A DNA stretch of 64,000 nt from Bacillota bacterium (GCA_023435225.1 JAEYRX010000071.1:3110-67109), one strand, 5' to 3'. Numbered from the stretch's first letter, positions 1-9,152 are shown. The notes: generated by a model not told the origin, from the letters alone. A program made the numbers and translations.

Positions 1-931
1 TCTGCTAGCAGCCATTGAACATCAACCGGATATTACCCAGGATGATGGAGCTGATTTGGTAGGGCTTTTACATCAAAAGTACGCCGATACTTATCTAAAA
101 AAAGTGATCGGCGGTACCGAAGAAACAACTACCGGAGTTATTCGTTTAAAGAGTATGGAGAAAGATGGAGCTTTAAAATTCCCGATTATAGCAGTTAATG
201 AATCGGATACCAAGCACCTCTTTGACAATCGTTATGGGACCGGGCAAAGTACCATTGATGGTTTGCTCAGAGCGACCAACACCTTAATTTGCGGGAAAAA
301 TTTCGTAGTCTGCGGTTACGGATGGTGCGGTAAAGGCTTGGCCATGCGGGCTAAGGGTATGGGCGCCAATGTGATCGTCACTGAAGTTGACCATGTTAAA
401 GCGATTGAAGCGGTGATGGACGGCTTCCGGGTTATGAAATTGGAACATGCCATGCCGTGTGCTGATATTATTATTACAGTTACCGGAGATCTGAATGTGG
501 TTGATGAAAAACACTTTAAGGTCGCCAAAGAAGGAGTAATAGTTGCTAATTCAGGCCACTTTAACGATGAGATTAATATTGGCGCCATCGAAAAAATGTC
601 TAAATCCAAACGGACGGTTCGGGATTTTGTTGAAGAATATACCTTGAAAGACGGACGGAAAGTATTCCTGCTGGCTGAAGGAAGGTTGCTAAATCTGGCT
701 GCGGCTGAGGGTCATCCGGCTATAGTAATGGATATGAGCTTTGCCAATCAGGCTCTAGGCTCTGAATATATTGTTAAAAATGCTTCCAAGATGGAACGGA
801 AGGTTCATGTTCTTCCGGTAGAGCTTGATCATGAGATTGCTGAAATCAAATTAAAATCAATGGGAGTTGAAATTGATGAGTTGACGGAGGAACAAATCAA
901 ATATTTGTCTTCTTGGGAGAGTGGGACCTGA
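1..931 (+). CDS. ahcY: Adenosylhomocysteinase, C-terminal part (5' end outside window)
   Basis: This enzyme hydrolyses S-adenosylhomocysteine to adenosine and homocysteine in the cytoplasm, relieving product inhibition of methyltransferases. The frame is open to the first base of the window, so about 309 C-terminal residues of a protein of roughly 400-420 are present. A substrate-site segment DDGADLV lies near the edge. The NAD-binding Rossmann loop GYGWCGKG follows, then AEGRLLNLAAAEGHP, a family signature. The protein ends YLSSWESGT, like the shorter bacterial/archaeal form, rather than the HYRY-type end of the long form. It is followed by a terminator, so it closes its transcription unit. 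The family call is firm; only the N-terminus and promoter are missing. Confidence 0.96.
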   Translation, partial: LLAAIEHQPDITQDDGADLVGLLHQKYADTYLKKVIGGTEETTTGVIRLKSMEKDGALKFPIIAVNESDTKHLFDNRYGTGQSTIDGLLRATNTLICGKNFVVCGYGWCGKGLAMRAKGMGANVIVTEVDHVKAIEAVMDGFRVMKLEHAMPCADIIITVTGDLNVVDEKHFKVAKEGVIVANSGHFNDEINIGAIEKMSKSKRTVRDFVEEYTLKDGRKVFLLAEGRLLNLAAAEGHPAIVMDMSFANQALGSEYIVKNASKMERKVHVLPVELDHEIAEIKLKSMGVEIDELTEEQIKYLSSWESGT

Positions 932-1020
932 TTATAACTAATATAAGCGCATAATAGCTTAATGACTCGCTTCGCTTTATATGCTTATAGTTTGATTATA
1001 TGAAATTTTATTAATAAAAA

Positions 1021-1052
1021 GGCTGTCTGAAAGGGTACAGATAGTCTTTTTA
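1021..1052 (+). terminator. Rho-independent terminator after ahcY
   Basis: GGCTGTCT pairs with AGATAGTC (8 bp including two G-U pairs) around a 10-base loop and is followed at once by TTTTT. It lies 90 bases after the ahcY stop. Confidence 0.7.
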
Positions 1053-1062
1053 ATTTATAATT

Positions 1063-1209
1063 CAACTTTCGCACCTCAAAAATACCTCGCAGTAAAGTCA
1101 TATTAATTAAAGTTAACTTTTGAAAACATCGAACGATTTAACGATTTTTTCAAAAGTTAAATCCTTAAATTATTGATTTTACTGCATTAAAATATGGGTG
1201 CGAAAGTTG
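1063..1209. repeat. MITE-like inverted repeat, CAACTTTC family, 147-bp copy
   Basis: The ends are CAACTTTCGCACC and GGTGCGAAAGTTG. Pairing continues imperfectly inward: GCAGTAAAGTCA faces TGATTTTACTGC, and AACTTTTGAAAA faces TTTTTCAAAAGTT. The whole element could therefore fold on itself. The same outer sequence blocks recur in the 331-bp element at 45067-45397, which makes this a dispersed family. It has no open frame of any substance. It sits between the ahcY terminator and the Lrp-type gene. Confidence 0.7.
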
Positions 1210-1286
1210 TATTTATGATACAACATCCCCAAAATATAAGTAAGTAGAAAAATTCCTTGAAAATTACCAATTAAAATGATATTTTA

Positions 1287-1306
1287 GTTTAAAGATTTAC
1301 GTAAAC
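1287..1306. promoter_or_regulatory. Possible operator upstream of the Lrp-type gene
   Basis: GTTTA-N10-TAAAC is a short dyad 76 bases before the regulator's start. Lrp/AsnC regulators commonly act on their own promoters, so this is a candidate autoregulatory site. The dyad is short and AT-rich, so the call is weak. Confidence 0.25.
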
Positions 1307-1381
1307 TTTAGGATTATCACGAAAAATTTTATATAGGTTGAATTAAATTTTAAAAATGCTGTTTCACGGGGGAGGATATAA

Positions 1382-1861
1382 ATGAAAGAGATACTAGAGT
1401 TACTAGAATCCAATGATCGCTTAACTCCGGCAGAGATCGCGGTGATGCTTGGGATTGGTGAAGCAGCGGTAAAAGAGAGAATAGCTGAGCTTGAAGCCGA
1501 AAAAGTAATAATCAATTACCGGGCTATGGTCAATTGGGAAAAAGCCGGGGTTGAAAAAGTAGCTGCTTTGATTGAGGTAAAAGTCACTCCCCAACGAGAT
1601 GTCGGTTTTGATGAAATTGCCGAACGCATTTATCGTTTTCCGGAAGTCAAATCGGTATTTTTAATGTCCGGAGCTTATGATCTGATGGTTTTAGTAGAGG
1701 CAACTACCATGAAAGACGCTGCTTTATTTGTTTCACAAAAACTGGCAACAATTGAGAATGTTCAAAGTACGGCAACCCACTTTGTTCTTAAAAAATATAA
1801 ACTCGAAGGAGTTATCTTAGAGGATAAAGAAGAGATTGAAAGATTGGTGGTTTCTCCATGA
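1382..1861 (+). CDS. Lrp/AsnC-family transcriptional regulator
   Basis: A 159-residue DNA-binding regulator of the feast/famine family. An N-terminal winged helix-turn-helix (about residues 4-50, with the segments LTPAEIAVMLGI and AAVKERIAELE) is followed by an alpha/beta RAM ligand-binding domain. That domain shows the usual GAYDLMVLVEA stretch near residues 98-108. The start has GGAGG upstream. The stop overlaps the next gene's start in ATGA, so the regulator and aminotransferase are translationally coupled. The pairing resembles the B. subtilis alaR-alaT pair, which suggests control of the neighbouring transaminase by an amino acid; that function is inferred. The family is certain and the effector is unknown. 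Confidence 0.9.
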   Translation: MKEILELLESNDRLTPAEIAVMLGIGEAAVKERIAELEAEKVIINYRAMVNWEKAGVEKVAALIEVKVTPQRDVGFDEIAERIYRFPEVKSVFLMSGAYDLMVLVEATTMKDAALFVSQKLATIENVQSTATHFVLKKYKLEGVILEDKEEIERLVVSP

Positions 1862-3057
1862 GCCGGCGTAATTGGATTAATCAAACAATTCAGGCAATAC
1901 CGCCTTCGGGGATTCGCCGTTTTTTTGACCTGGTTTCCGAAATGAAGGGAGTAATTTCGCTTGGGGTAGGAGAACCTGACTTTGTTACTCCCTGGCATAT
2001 TAGAGAAGCCTGTTTTTATTCTTTAGAAAAAGGGTATACCATGTATACCTCAAATTATGGTTTATTGGAATTACGCGAAGAAATCGTTAATGACTTAGCA
2101 AAGAATTATGGAGTAAACTATGACCCCCGAAAAGAAGTTTTAGTTACCGTAGGTGTCAGTGAAGCGCTTGATCTCGCTTTTAGGGCGATTACCGAACCGG
2201 GGGATGAGATTATCATACCGGAACCTTGTTATGTATCTTATAATCCTTGTGTAATTATGGCCGGCGGGATAGCAGTCAATGTTAACACTAAGGCTGAGGA
2301 AGGTTTTCGAGTCAGAGCCAAGGATATCGAGCCTTTGATCACATCTAAGACTAAAGCAATCTTACTTTGTTATCCCAATAATCCTACCGGCGGTATTATG
2401 ACTAAGGAAGTCGCGTTGGAAATCGCCAATTTAGTTAAAAAGCATGATTTGTTATTATTAACTGATGAAGTCTATGCTCATTTAACCTATGATGGGGATC
2501 ATATTTGTTTTGCATCATTACCGGAAATGCAGGAAAGAACCCTGTTGTTTAATGGCTTTTCCAAAGCCTATGCTATGACCGGCTGGCGCCTTGGATATGT
2601 TACGGGACCGACGGAAATTATTCAAGCTATGACTAAAATTCACCAGTTCACAATGTTATGTGCTCCGATTACCGCTCAAAAAGCGGCTATTGAAGCTCTC
2701 CGGCACGGAGAAAATGAACGCCGGAAAATGTGTGAAGAATATAACCGTAGACGTCGAATGTTTGTGAAGGGATTAAATGATATTGGTATGACTTGTTTTG
2801 AACCGAAAGGCGCTTTTTACGCCTTTCCTTCAATTGCCGTTACAGGTATGAGTTCGGTAACTTTTTGTGAAGAGCTTTTAAAAGAGGAGAAAGTAGCGGT
2901 AGTGCCCGGTAATGCTTTTGGGAGTTGTGGAGAAGGTTTTGTAAGGTGTTCTTATGCATCTTCGATGGATAACCTAAAAGAAGCACTAGTAAGGATGGGT
3001 AAGTTTGTGGAGAAACACCGGAATAATTATAATGGACAATTAACAATTGACATTTAA
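1858..3057 (+). CDS. PLP-dependent class I/II aminotransferase
   Basis: A 399-residue fold-type I aminotransferase. Visible landmarks are the substrate-binding GVGEPDFVTP near residue 37, YPNNPTGG with the conserved Asn near residue 174, the PLP-contacting LTDEVYAH, and the Schiff-base lysine in FNGFSKAYAMTGWRLGY near residue 234. The carboxylate-binding Arg is in EGFVRCSYAS. Length is normal for aspartate/alanine-type transaminases. Its ATG overlaps the Lrp-type gene, so it is probably regulated by it, and alanine:2-oxoglutarate transamination is the likeliest reaction by analogy with AlaT. The last codons run into a CAATTAACAATTGA heptamer-like sequence, suggesting the C-terminus was altered by repeat DNA. 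Substrate is unproven. Confidence 0.9.
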   Translation: MSRRNWINQTIQAIPPSGIRRFFDLVSEMKGVISLGVGEPDFVTPWHIREACFYSLEKGYTMYTSNYGLLELREEIVNDLAKNYGVNYDPRKEVLVTVGVSEALDLAFRAITEPGDEIIIPEPCYVSYNPCVIMAGGIAVNVNTKAEEGFRVRAKDIEPLITSKTKAILLCYPNNPTGGIMTKEVALEIANLVKKHDLLLLTDEVYAHLTYDGDHICFASLPEMQERTLLFNGFSKAYAMTGWRLGYVTGPTEIIQAMTKIHQFTMLCAPITAQKAAIEALRHGENERRKMCEEYNRRRRMFVKGLNDIGMTCFEPKGAFYAFPSIAVTGMSSVTFCEELLKEEKVAVVPGNAFGSCGEGFVRCSYASSMDNLKEALVRMGKFVEKHRNNYNGQLTIDI

Positions 3058-3149
3058 AACAAAGATTGCTTGTCGGTATTCCATTCCCATATTTTAATAG
3101 TCATAATTATTTGTTTAAATAGATTTAAAAATGAACTCTTTAATTACTA

Positions 3150-3178
3150 TTGCACGGTCAAAACAAGTGTTGTAAAAT
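3150..3178 (+). promoter_or_regulatory. Likely sigma-A promoter of pdxST
   Basis: TTGCAC, a 17-base spacer and TAAAAT lie 73 bases upstream of pdxS, a good match to vegetative consensus spacing. Confidence 0.5.
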
Positions 3179-3250
3179 AAGATTCAAAATAAAGTCAAAT
3201 ATGGTTAATTAATTTATGGGATTAACTGTTGATTAACGGAGGTTATATAA

Positions 3251-4132
3251 ATGGAAACAGGTACGATTGCAGTAAAACGTGGGTTGGCTGAAATGCTTAA
3301 AGGCGGAGTAATTATGGATGTAACTATTCCGGAGCAAGCAAAGATAGCTGAAGATGCCGGCGCCGTAGCAGTTATGGCTCTCGAAAGGGTTCCGGCCGAT
3401 ATCAGGGCTGAGGGTGGAGTAGCTAGAATGTCCGATCCGGAAGTTATTACCCGTATAATGGAAGCGGTAACAATCCCGGTGATGGCCAAGGCTCGAATTG
3501 GTCATTTTGTGGAAGCGCAAGTTTTAGAGGCGCTGGAGATCGATTATATTGACGAAAGTGAAGTTCTGACTCCGGCTGATGAATTATATCATATCAATAA
3601 ACACTTATTTAAAGTTCCTTTTGTTTGTGGAGCCAGAAATCTAGGAGAAGCTTTACGCCGAATCGGCGAAGGAGCAGCCATGATCCGTACTAAAGGAGAA
3701 GCCGGAACCGGAGATGTAGTGGAGGCGGTGCGGCATATTCGGACCGTCAATGACGATATAAAAAAGGTAGTTAGCGCTTCGGATGAAGAGTTAATGACTA
3801 TCGCCAAAGAATTAGGAGCGCCATATGAGTTAGTAATGGAAGTTAAGAAAGTTGGACGCTTACCGGTGGTTAATTTTGCTGCCGGTGGAATTGCTACTCC
3901 GGCTGATGCCGCCCTAATGATGCAATTGGGATGCGACGGTATATTTGTGGGTTCCGGGATTTTTAAATCCGATAACCCGGCAGCCCGGGCTAAAGCAATA
4001 GTAGAAGCAACCGCTCATTACCAGGATGCCAAATTAATCGCTGAATACTCCAGAGGAATTGGAACCGCAATGAGGGGTATTCATGTGGGAAGTATGAGAG
4101 ATGAACAGAAGATTGCTAGTAGAGGCTGGTAA
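3251..4132 (+). CDS. pdxS: Pyridoxal 5'-phosphate synthase, lyase subunit PdxS
   Basis: PdxS condenses ribose 5-phosphate, glyceraldehyde 3-phosphate and ammonia (from PdxT) into pyridoxal 5'-phosphate. The 293-residue length is normal. It is a (beta/alpha)8 barrel with GGVIMDVTIPEQAKIAEDAGA near residues 18-38. The ribose-binding lysine is in VMAKARIGHF near residue 80, followed by EIDYIDESEVLTPAD, the phosphate-binding RTKGEAGTGDV, and FAAGGIATPADAAL with VGSGIF. The start has GGAGG 8 bases upstream. PdxT follows after 178 bases of repeat-bearing spacer, and the two proteins form the usual 12+12 complex. Nothing essential is missing. Confidence 0.97.
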   Translation: METGTIAVKRGLAEMLKGGVIMDVTIPEQAKIAEDAGAVAVMALERVPADIRAEGGVARMSDPEVITRIMEAVTIPVMAKARIGHFVEAQVLEALEIDYIDESEVLTPADELYHINKHLFKVPFVCGARNLGEALRRIGEGAAMIRTKGEAGTGDVVEAVRHIRTVNDDIKKVVSASDEELMTIAKELGAPYELVMEVKKVGRLPVVNFAAGGIATPADAALMMQLGCDGIFVGSGIFKSDNPAARAKAIVEATAHYQDAKLIAEYSRGIGTAMRGIHVGSMRDEQKIASRGW

Positions 4133-4139
4133 CTAACTT

Positions 4140-4296
4140 AATTTCGGATTTCAAATTGCAGATTTAAAAATAAAGGCCTCAACTGATTTTATAAATGTTA
4201 ATTTTTATTTGATTATCCTCAATTTAAAGCTTGGACCGAAATACTATATTTGAAGGTTTAAAATTCGCAATCCGAAATCTGCAATCCGAAATTACA
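4140..4296. repeat. Facing heptamer arrays in the pdxS-pdxT spacer
   Basis: Four 7-base units (4140-4167: aatttcg, gatttca, aattgca, gatttaa) face five units (4262-4296: aattcgc, aatccga, aatctgc, aatccga, aattaca). The two arrays are near inverted copies, so the spacer of the operon can form a long hairpin between the two genes. Confidence 0.65.
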
Positions 4297-4310
4297 GATG
4301 AGGTAGTATT

Positions 4311-4877
4311 ATGAAAATCGGAGTTTTGGCTTTACAGGGAGCAGTTCGTGAACACTGCAATTCTTTGCGGAGTTGCGGGGTGGAACCGGTTGAGATAAAA
4401 TACTTGGATCAACTCCAGGAGATAAGAGGGTTAATCATACCCGGTGGGGAAAGCACCACCATGGGAAAGTTATTGATTAAGCATCAAATGCTGGAACCAT
4501 TAACTGCAATGGGGAAAGAAGGTTTCCCCATTTTTGGCACCTGTACCGGTTTGATTTTGTTAGCGAAAGAGATTGCCGGTAGCGAACAGCCAAGATTGAA
4601 TTTGATGGATATTACGGTCGAAAGGAACGCATTTGGGAGGCAGATTGCCAGTTTTGAGAAGGCTATAGATATAGCTGCTATTGGACCTCCATCGTTTCAT
4701 GCGATTTTTATTCGGGCTCCCTATATTACCGGAGTAGGGAAAGATGTACAAGTTCTGGTTGAATTTGACCGGAAAATAATATTAGCCCGTCATGGTAAGC
4801 TACTGGCAGCGGCTTTTCATCCGGAATTAACCCCAGATTTAAGGATCCATCAGTATTTTCTAGAGATGTGTAAATAA
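4311..4877 (+). CDS. pdxT: Pyridoxal 5'-phosphate synthase, glutaminase subunit PdxT
   Basis: PdxT hydrolyses glutamine and channels ammonia to PdxS. The protein is a 188-residue class I glutamine amidotransferase of normal length. Landmarks are MKIGVLALQGAVREH at the N-terminus, the oxyanion-hole loop PGGESTTMGKLL near residues 45-56, the nucleophile in FGTCTGLILLAKE (Cys about residue 79), and the His-Glu pair in AAFHPELT near residues 169-176. The nucleophile elbow has Thr where most homologues have Ala, a mild change. GAGGTAG precedes the ATG. A strong terminator follows. It is partnered with the adjacent pdxS. Confidence 0.97.
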   Translation: MKIGVLALQGAVREHCNSLRSCGVEPVEIKYLDQLQEIRGLIIPGGESTTMGKLLIKHQMLEPLTAMGKEGFPIFGTCTGLILLAKEIAGSEQPRLNLMDITVERNAFGRQIASFEKAIDIAAIGPPSFHAIFIRAPYITGVGKDVQVLVEFDRKIILARHGKLLAAAFHPELTPDLRIHQYFLEMCK

Positions 4878-4985
4878 GATCCTGTTATGATATAGGTTTT
4901 GGTTTTATTAGGAATGAGTAAATTTAGAATTAGGGACTTACACTTAAGAGATAATAAAAAATGTATTATTGTATTACAATTAACA

Positions 4986-5015
4986 ACCCGCCTATCAGCG
5001 GGTCTTAATTTTTTG
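4986..5015 (+). terminator. Rho-independent terminator after pdxT
   Basis: ACCCGC and GCGGGT form a 6-bp GC-rich stem around ctatca, followed by a T-rich tract ending TTTTTT. It separates pdxST from nifJ. Confidence 0.8.
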
Positions 5016-5092
5016 TAAAATTCCTTTTAGAACTGTTCAAAATAAGGTATTATATGTAAGGTAATATTTTTCTATATATTTTTTTTTAAGTT

Positions 5093-5121
5093 TTGATTTG
5101 ACTTATTACCATATTTAGAAT
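5093..5121 (+). promoter_or_regulatory. Likely promoter of nifJ
   Basis: TTGATT, a 17-base spacer and TAGAAT lie 32 bases upstream of the nifJ ATG, which has a strong GGAGGAAAG ribosome site. Confidence 0.5.
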
Positions 5122-5152
5122 CTATTATTAATTATACTAAGGAGGAAAGTTT

Positions 5153-8100
5153 ATGGCTAAGAAAGTTACCATTGACGGTAATACGGCTGCCTCTCATGTA
5201 GCGTATGCTTTTAGTGATGTTGCCGCCATCTACCCGATTACTCCGTCGTCCAGCATGGCTGAAGTGGTGGATGAATGGTCTGCTCGGGGCCGTAAGAATC
5301 TGTTTGGACAAACCGTACGGGTTTCCGAAATGCAATCCGAGGCTGGTGCAGCTGGAGCAGTGCATGGTTCGTTGGCTGCCGGTGCATTGACTTCTACTTT
5401 CACTGCTTCTCAAGGTTTACTTTTAATGATCCCTAATATGTATAAAATCGCCGGAGAGTTGATACCTTGTGTTTTTCATGTTTCAGCACGGGCTATAGCA
5501 TCCCACGCTCTGTCAATTTTTGGCGATCATTCCGATATCAATGCAACCCGGCAGACCGGGTTCGCACTTTTAGCTTCAGCTTCCGTTCAAGAGAATATGG
5601 ATCTGGCTTTAGTGGCTCATCTCTCCACTTTGGAAAGTAAAGTGCCGTTCTTGCATTTTTTCGATGGTTTCCGGACTTCTAGTGAAGTTCAGAAAATTGA
5701 AGAAATTGATTATGAAGATATAGCCAAGTTGGTAAACTGGGATGACATCGCTGATTTCCGTCAGCGGGCCCTTAATCCGGAACATCCTCATCAACGCGGT
5801 ACCGCCCAAAATCCGGATGTCTTCTTCCAGAACCGGGAAGCATCAAATCCTTACTATCAAGCAGTTCCCGGCATTGTAGTCAAGATGATGGAGAAAGTAG
5901 GGAAATTAACCGGTCGGAATTATAAACCTTTTGATTATGTAGGCGCTCCTGATGCCGAAAGAGTTATTATATCGATGGGTTCCAGCTGTGATACTATCGA
6001 AGAAACAGTCAATTATCTGAATAAAAAGGGCGAAAAGGTAGGCTTAATCAAGGTTCGACTTTATCGACCATTTTCAGCCGAGCATTTTTTGGCGGTTCTA
6101 CCGAAGTCTGCGAAGAAAATCGCCGTACTTGACCGGACTAAAGAACCGGGTTCGCTGGGAGAACCTTTGTATGAAGATGTATGTACCGTTTTCATGGAGA
6201 AGAAAGAGACCCCGATAGTGGTTGGTGGCCGTTATGGTTTAGGTTCCAAAGAATTTACTCCGTCTATGGTCAAGGCTATTTATGATAACCTGGCTCAAGC
6301 TCAACCTAAAAATCATTTTACAATCGGTATCAATGATGATGTTACCCATACATCTTTGGATATCAAAGATTTTATCGACGTTGCTCCGGAAGGCGTTTAC
6401 CGTTGTAAATTCTTTGGACTTGGTTCCGATGGTACCGTAGGCGCTAATAAAAACTCAATTAAAATTATCGGTGACAATACCGATATGTACGCTCAAGGAT
6501 ATTTCGTTTACGATTCCAAGAAATCAGGCGGTATCACCATCTCTCATTTGCGTTTCGGAAAAAGCCGGATTCAATCGCCGTATCTGATTGACCAGGCTGA
6601 ATTAATCGCTTGTCATAATCTTTCATATGTTACTCGTTACGACGTTTTGGAAGGTATTAAAGAAGGTGGTATATTCCTGTTGAATTCACCTTGGACCACC
6701 GCTGAGATGGAAGAAAAGCTGCCGGCAGCTATGAAACGAATTATCGCTAATAAGAAAGTTAAATTTTACAATATTGACGCTGTTAAGATCGCTGGTATAG
6801 TTGGCTTAGGTAACCGTATTAACGGTGTAATGCAAGCGGCTTTCTTTAAAATCGCCAATGTTATTCCGGTAGATAAAGCTCTTGATTATATCAAGACCGC
6901 TATCAAAAAGACTTACGGTAAAAAAGGCGATAAAGTTGTCAATATGAATATTGCCGCTATTGATCGGGCTGTTGAGGCTTTAGAAGAAATTAAATACCCG
7001 GCATCCTGGGCTAATGCCACTACCGGCGCCGAATTGATAGAAGCAGTGGTTCCGGATTATATTAAGAATGTAGTTAAACCGATTCTTCGTCTTGATGGCG
7101 ATAAACTTCCAGTCAGTGCCTTTACTCCGGATGGAACCGTTCCGGTAGGAACTACTAAGTACGAAAAGCGCGGAATCGCCATCAAAGTCCCGGTGTGGGC
7201 TCCGGAAACTTGTATTCAATGTAATCAGTGCGCTTTTGTCTGCCCTCATGCCGCTATTAAGCCTTATCTGATTAAATCAGATGAGGTAACCAAAGGACCG
7301 GAAGGGTTCAAGACTAAAGCTGCAACCGGTAAAGAATTTGGCGGATATGATTTCCGGATTCAAGTTTCTCCGCTTGATTGTACTGGCTGTGGAAACTGTG
7401 TTGATATCTGCCCGGCTAAAGAAAAACCAATGACAATGACCAATCTGGAAGAAGTAGCGGATAAAGAAGTTGAATACTACAATTTCTCAGAAGCTCAACC
7501 TATTCCGGATATCGATATTAATCCCGATACTCTAAAGGGAAGTCAGTTCCGGAAACCGTTATTCGAATTTTCAGGCGCTTGTGCAGGATGTGGCGAGACT
7601 CCTTACGTCAAATTGGTAACCCAATTATTCGGCGACCGGATGTTGGTTGCTAATGCTACCGGTTGTTCTTCAATTTACGGGGGAAGTTCACCGACTAATC
7701 CTTATACCGTCAATGAAAAGGGCCATGGTCCGGCTTGGGCTAACTCACTATTCGAGGATAATGCGGAATTTGGCTATGGAATGAACTTGGCATTAGTTCA
7801 ACGGCGAAAGAAATTGGCCGACCTAATTCAACAAGTTGAACCTTCTGTTTCCGGTGAATTAAAAACCGCTTTCGGTGAGTGGCTCGAGGGAAAAGATGAT
7901 TCCACCGCTTCACGTAAAGCAGGCGATAAGATCAAGGCAGTGATTGACCAGGAAGCCGCTAAGGCCAGTGGAGAAGCCAAAGAATTATTGAGCCAGATTG
8001 CAGCAATGAAAGATATCTATACTAAGAAATCCATCTGGATCTTCGGTGGCGACGGTTGGGCCTACGATATCGGTTACGGTGGGTTAGACCATGTGCTGGC

Positions 8101-8671
8101 CTCCGGCGAAGATGTCAACGTCCTAGTTTTAGATACCGAAGTATATTCCAATACCGGCGGTCAATCATCCAAGTCAACACCGACCGGGGCAATCGCTAAG
8201 TTTGCCGCTGCCGGAAAGAATATTAAGAAAAAAGACCTCGGTATGATGGCCATGGCTTATGGTTATGTATACGTAGCTTCCGTTTCAATGGGAGCTAATA
8301 AGAATCAGGTTCTGAAAGCAATCTTGGAAGCAGAAAGATATAAAGGGCCTTCCTTGGTTATTGCTTATGCTCCGTGTATCAATCATGGTATCGATATGGG
8401 CAAGAGCCAGGAGGAAGGAAAACGGGCGGTTGAAGCCGGTTACTGGCCGTTATACCGTTACAATCCCAATTTAACTCTGGAAAATAAGAATCCGTTTACC
8501 TTGGATTCCAAGGAGCCGACCGGCAGCTTCCGTGAGTTCTTAATGGGTGAAGTCCGCTATGCTACCTTGAAAAAACAATTCCCGGAAGTGGCTGATGCTC
8601 TCTATGAACAAGCTGAGAAAGATGCCAAATCCCGGTATGATATGTATAAACGGCTGGCGGCAAATGAGTGA
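5153..8671 (+). CDS. nifJ: Pyruvate:ferredoxin (flavodoxin) oxidoreductase
   Basis: Oxidises pyruvate with CoA to acetyl-CoA and CO2 while reducing ferredoxin, the main pyruvate-splitting step in anaerobes. At 1172 residues it is the full single-chain homodimer form. The N-terminal domain begins with DGNTAASHVAYAFSDVAAIYPITPSS. Two 4Fe-4S ferredoxin motifs follow, CIQCNQCAFVCP near residue 686 and CTGCGNCVDICP near residue 743. The third cluster's cysteines start in CAGCGETPY near residue 810. The thiamine diphosphate site GDGWAYDIGYGG near residue 967 continues to EVYSNTGGQSSKSTPTGA. It has its own promoter and is followed by a terminator, so it is monocistronic and probably highly expressed. 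Confidence 0.98.
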   Translation: MAKKVTIDGNTAASHVAYAFSDVAAIYPITPSSSMAEVVDEWSARGRKNLFGQTVRVSEMQSEAGAAGAVHGSLAAGALTSTFTASQGLLLMIPNMYKIAGELIPCVFHVSARAIASHALSIFGDHSDINATRQTGFALLASASVQENMDLALVAHLSTLESKVPFLHFFDGFRTSSEVQKIEEIDYEDIAKLVNWDDIADFRQRALNPEHPHQRGTAQNPDVFFQNREASNPYYQAVPGIVVKMMEKVGKLTGRNYKPFDYVGAPDAERVIISMGSSCDTIEETVNYLNKKGEKVGLIKVRLYRPFSAEHFLAVLPKSAKKIAVLDRTKEPGSLGEPLYEDVCTVFMEKKETPIVVGGRYGLGSKEFTPSMVKAIYDNLAQAQPKNHFTIGINDDVTHTSLDIKDFIDVAPEGVYRCKFFGLGSDGTVGANKNSIKIIGDNTDMYAQGYFVYDSKKSGGITISHLRFGKSRIQSPYLIDQAELIACHNLSYVTRYDVLEGIKEGGIFLLNSPWTTAEMEEKLPAAMKRIIANKKVKFYNIDAVKIAGIVGLGNRINGVMQAAFFKIANVIPVDKALDYIKTAIKKTYGKKGDKVVNMNIAAIDRAVEALEEIKYPASWANATTGAELIEAVVPDYIKNVVKPILRLDGDKLPVSAFTPDGTVPVGTTKYEKRGIAIKVPVWAPETCIQCNQCAFVCPHAAIKPYLIKSDEVTKGPEGFKTKAATGKEFGGYDFRIQVSPLDCTGCGNCVDICPAKEKPMTMTNLEEVADKEVEYYNFSEAQPIPDIDINPDTLKGSQFRKPLFEFSGACAGCGETPYVKLVTQLFGDRMLVANATGCSSIYGGSSPTNPYTVNEKGHGPAWANSLFEDNAEFGYGMNLALVQRRKKLADLIQQVEPSVSGELKTAFGEWLEGKDDSTASRKAGDKIKAVIDQEAAKASGEAKELLSQIAAMKDIYTKKSIWIFGGDGWAYDIGYGGLDHVLASGEDVNVLVLDTEVYSNTGGQSSKSTPTGAIAKFAAAGKNIKKKDLGMMAMAYGYVYVASVSMGANKNQVLKAILEAERYKGPSLVIAYAPCINHGIDMGKSQEEGKRAVEAGYWPLYRYNPNLTLENKNPFTLDSKEPTGSFREFLMGEVRYATLKKQFPEVADALYEQAEKDAKSRYDMYKRLAANE

Positions 8672-8676
8672 AAAAT

Positions 8677-8697
8677 CAATTGACAATTGACAATTGA
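8677..8697. repeat. Heptamer array, three CAATTGA units
   Basis: Three perfect consecutive CAATTGA units lie just after the nifJ stop. The unit recurs twice at 16037-16050 and in degenerate form at the end of the aminotransferase gene. Confidence 0.8.
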
Positions 8698-8732
8698 GAA
8701 ATTAAAAACAAACAGCTTTAATATTGATCAAT

Positions 8733-8774
8733 AGGATAGAGGGTATCAAATAATACTATCTATCCTTTTTTTTT
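8733..8774 (+). terminator. Rho-independent terminator after nifJ
   Basis: AGGATAGAGGGTAT pairs with ATACTATCTATCCT (13 of 14 positions) around a short loop and is followed by eight T residues. Confidence 0.85.
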
Positions 8775-8777
8775 TAA

Positions 8778-8957
8778 TTATTTTTTTTGGTCAAGTTTTT
8801 CCCGAATTAATTTATCGTACTCATTCATTAACCGGTCCACTTCTTCGGCTGCAGTTAAAACTTCATGGTCGGTTTTATTTTTTAATTCCCAGAGTTTGGT
8901 TAATCTGGTCCGGGCTTTTTGGATTTTACTTTTAATGTTCTCAAGATCTTTTGAGAT
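8778..8957 (-). CDS. Spo0E-like sporulation phosphatase, probable AUC start
   Basis: Small aspartyl-phosphate phosphatases of this family dephosphorylate Spo0A-P and delay sporulation. The product is an all-helical hairpin with the segment TAAEEVDRLMNEYDKLI near its C-terminus, where Spo0E proteins carry their conserved Ser/Asp-spaced helix. An in-frame ATG exists at 8990 (70 residues) but has no ribosome site. A perfect AAGGGAGG lies inside that frame, 7 bases before an ATC codon at 8957-8955. Starting there gives 59 residues, close to the usual size. I therefore place the start at the near-cognate codon; if wrong, the gene begins at 8990. It converges on nifJ. Confidence 0.72.
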   Translation of the reverse strand: MSKDLENIKSKIQKARTRLTKLWELKNKTDHEVLTAAEEVDRLMNEYDKLIREKLDQKK

Positions 8958-9152
8958 GGCGCTTCCTCCCTTAAAACTTTGAATAATCATTATATATAGT
9001 ATAGTTTTATAGAAAATTCTTTATTCAGATATATGATAGAATTACAAATAAACCTGGTCATGCTTGACATTCCACTGGTTTAATTTTATTACATTGAGAC
9101 AAGATAAAATATTCTCGGCTACTCAACGTCGCTGTGTATGAAAATGTTTTAT

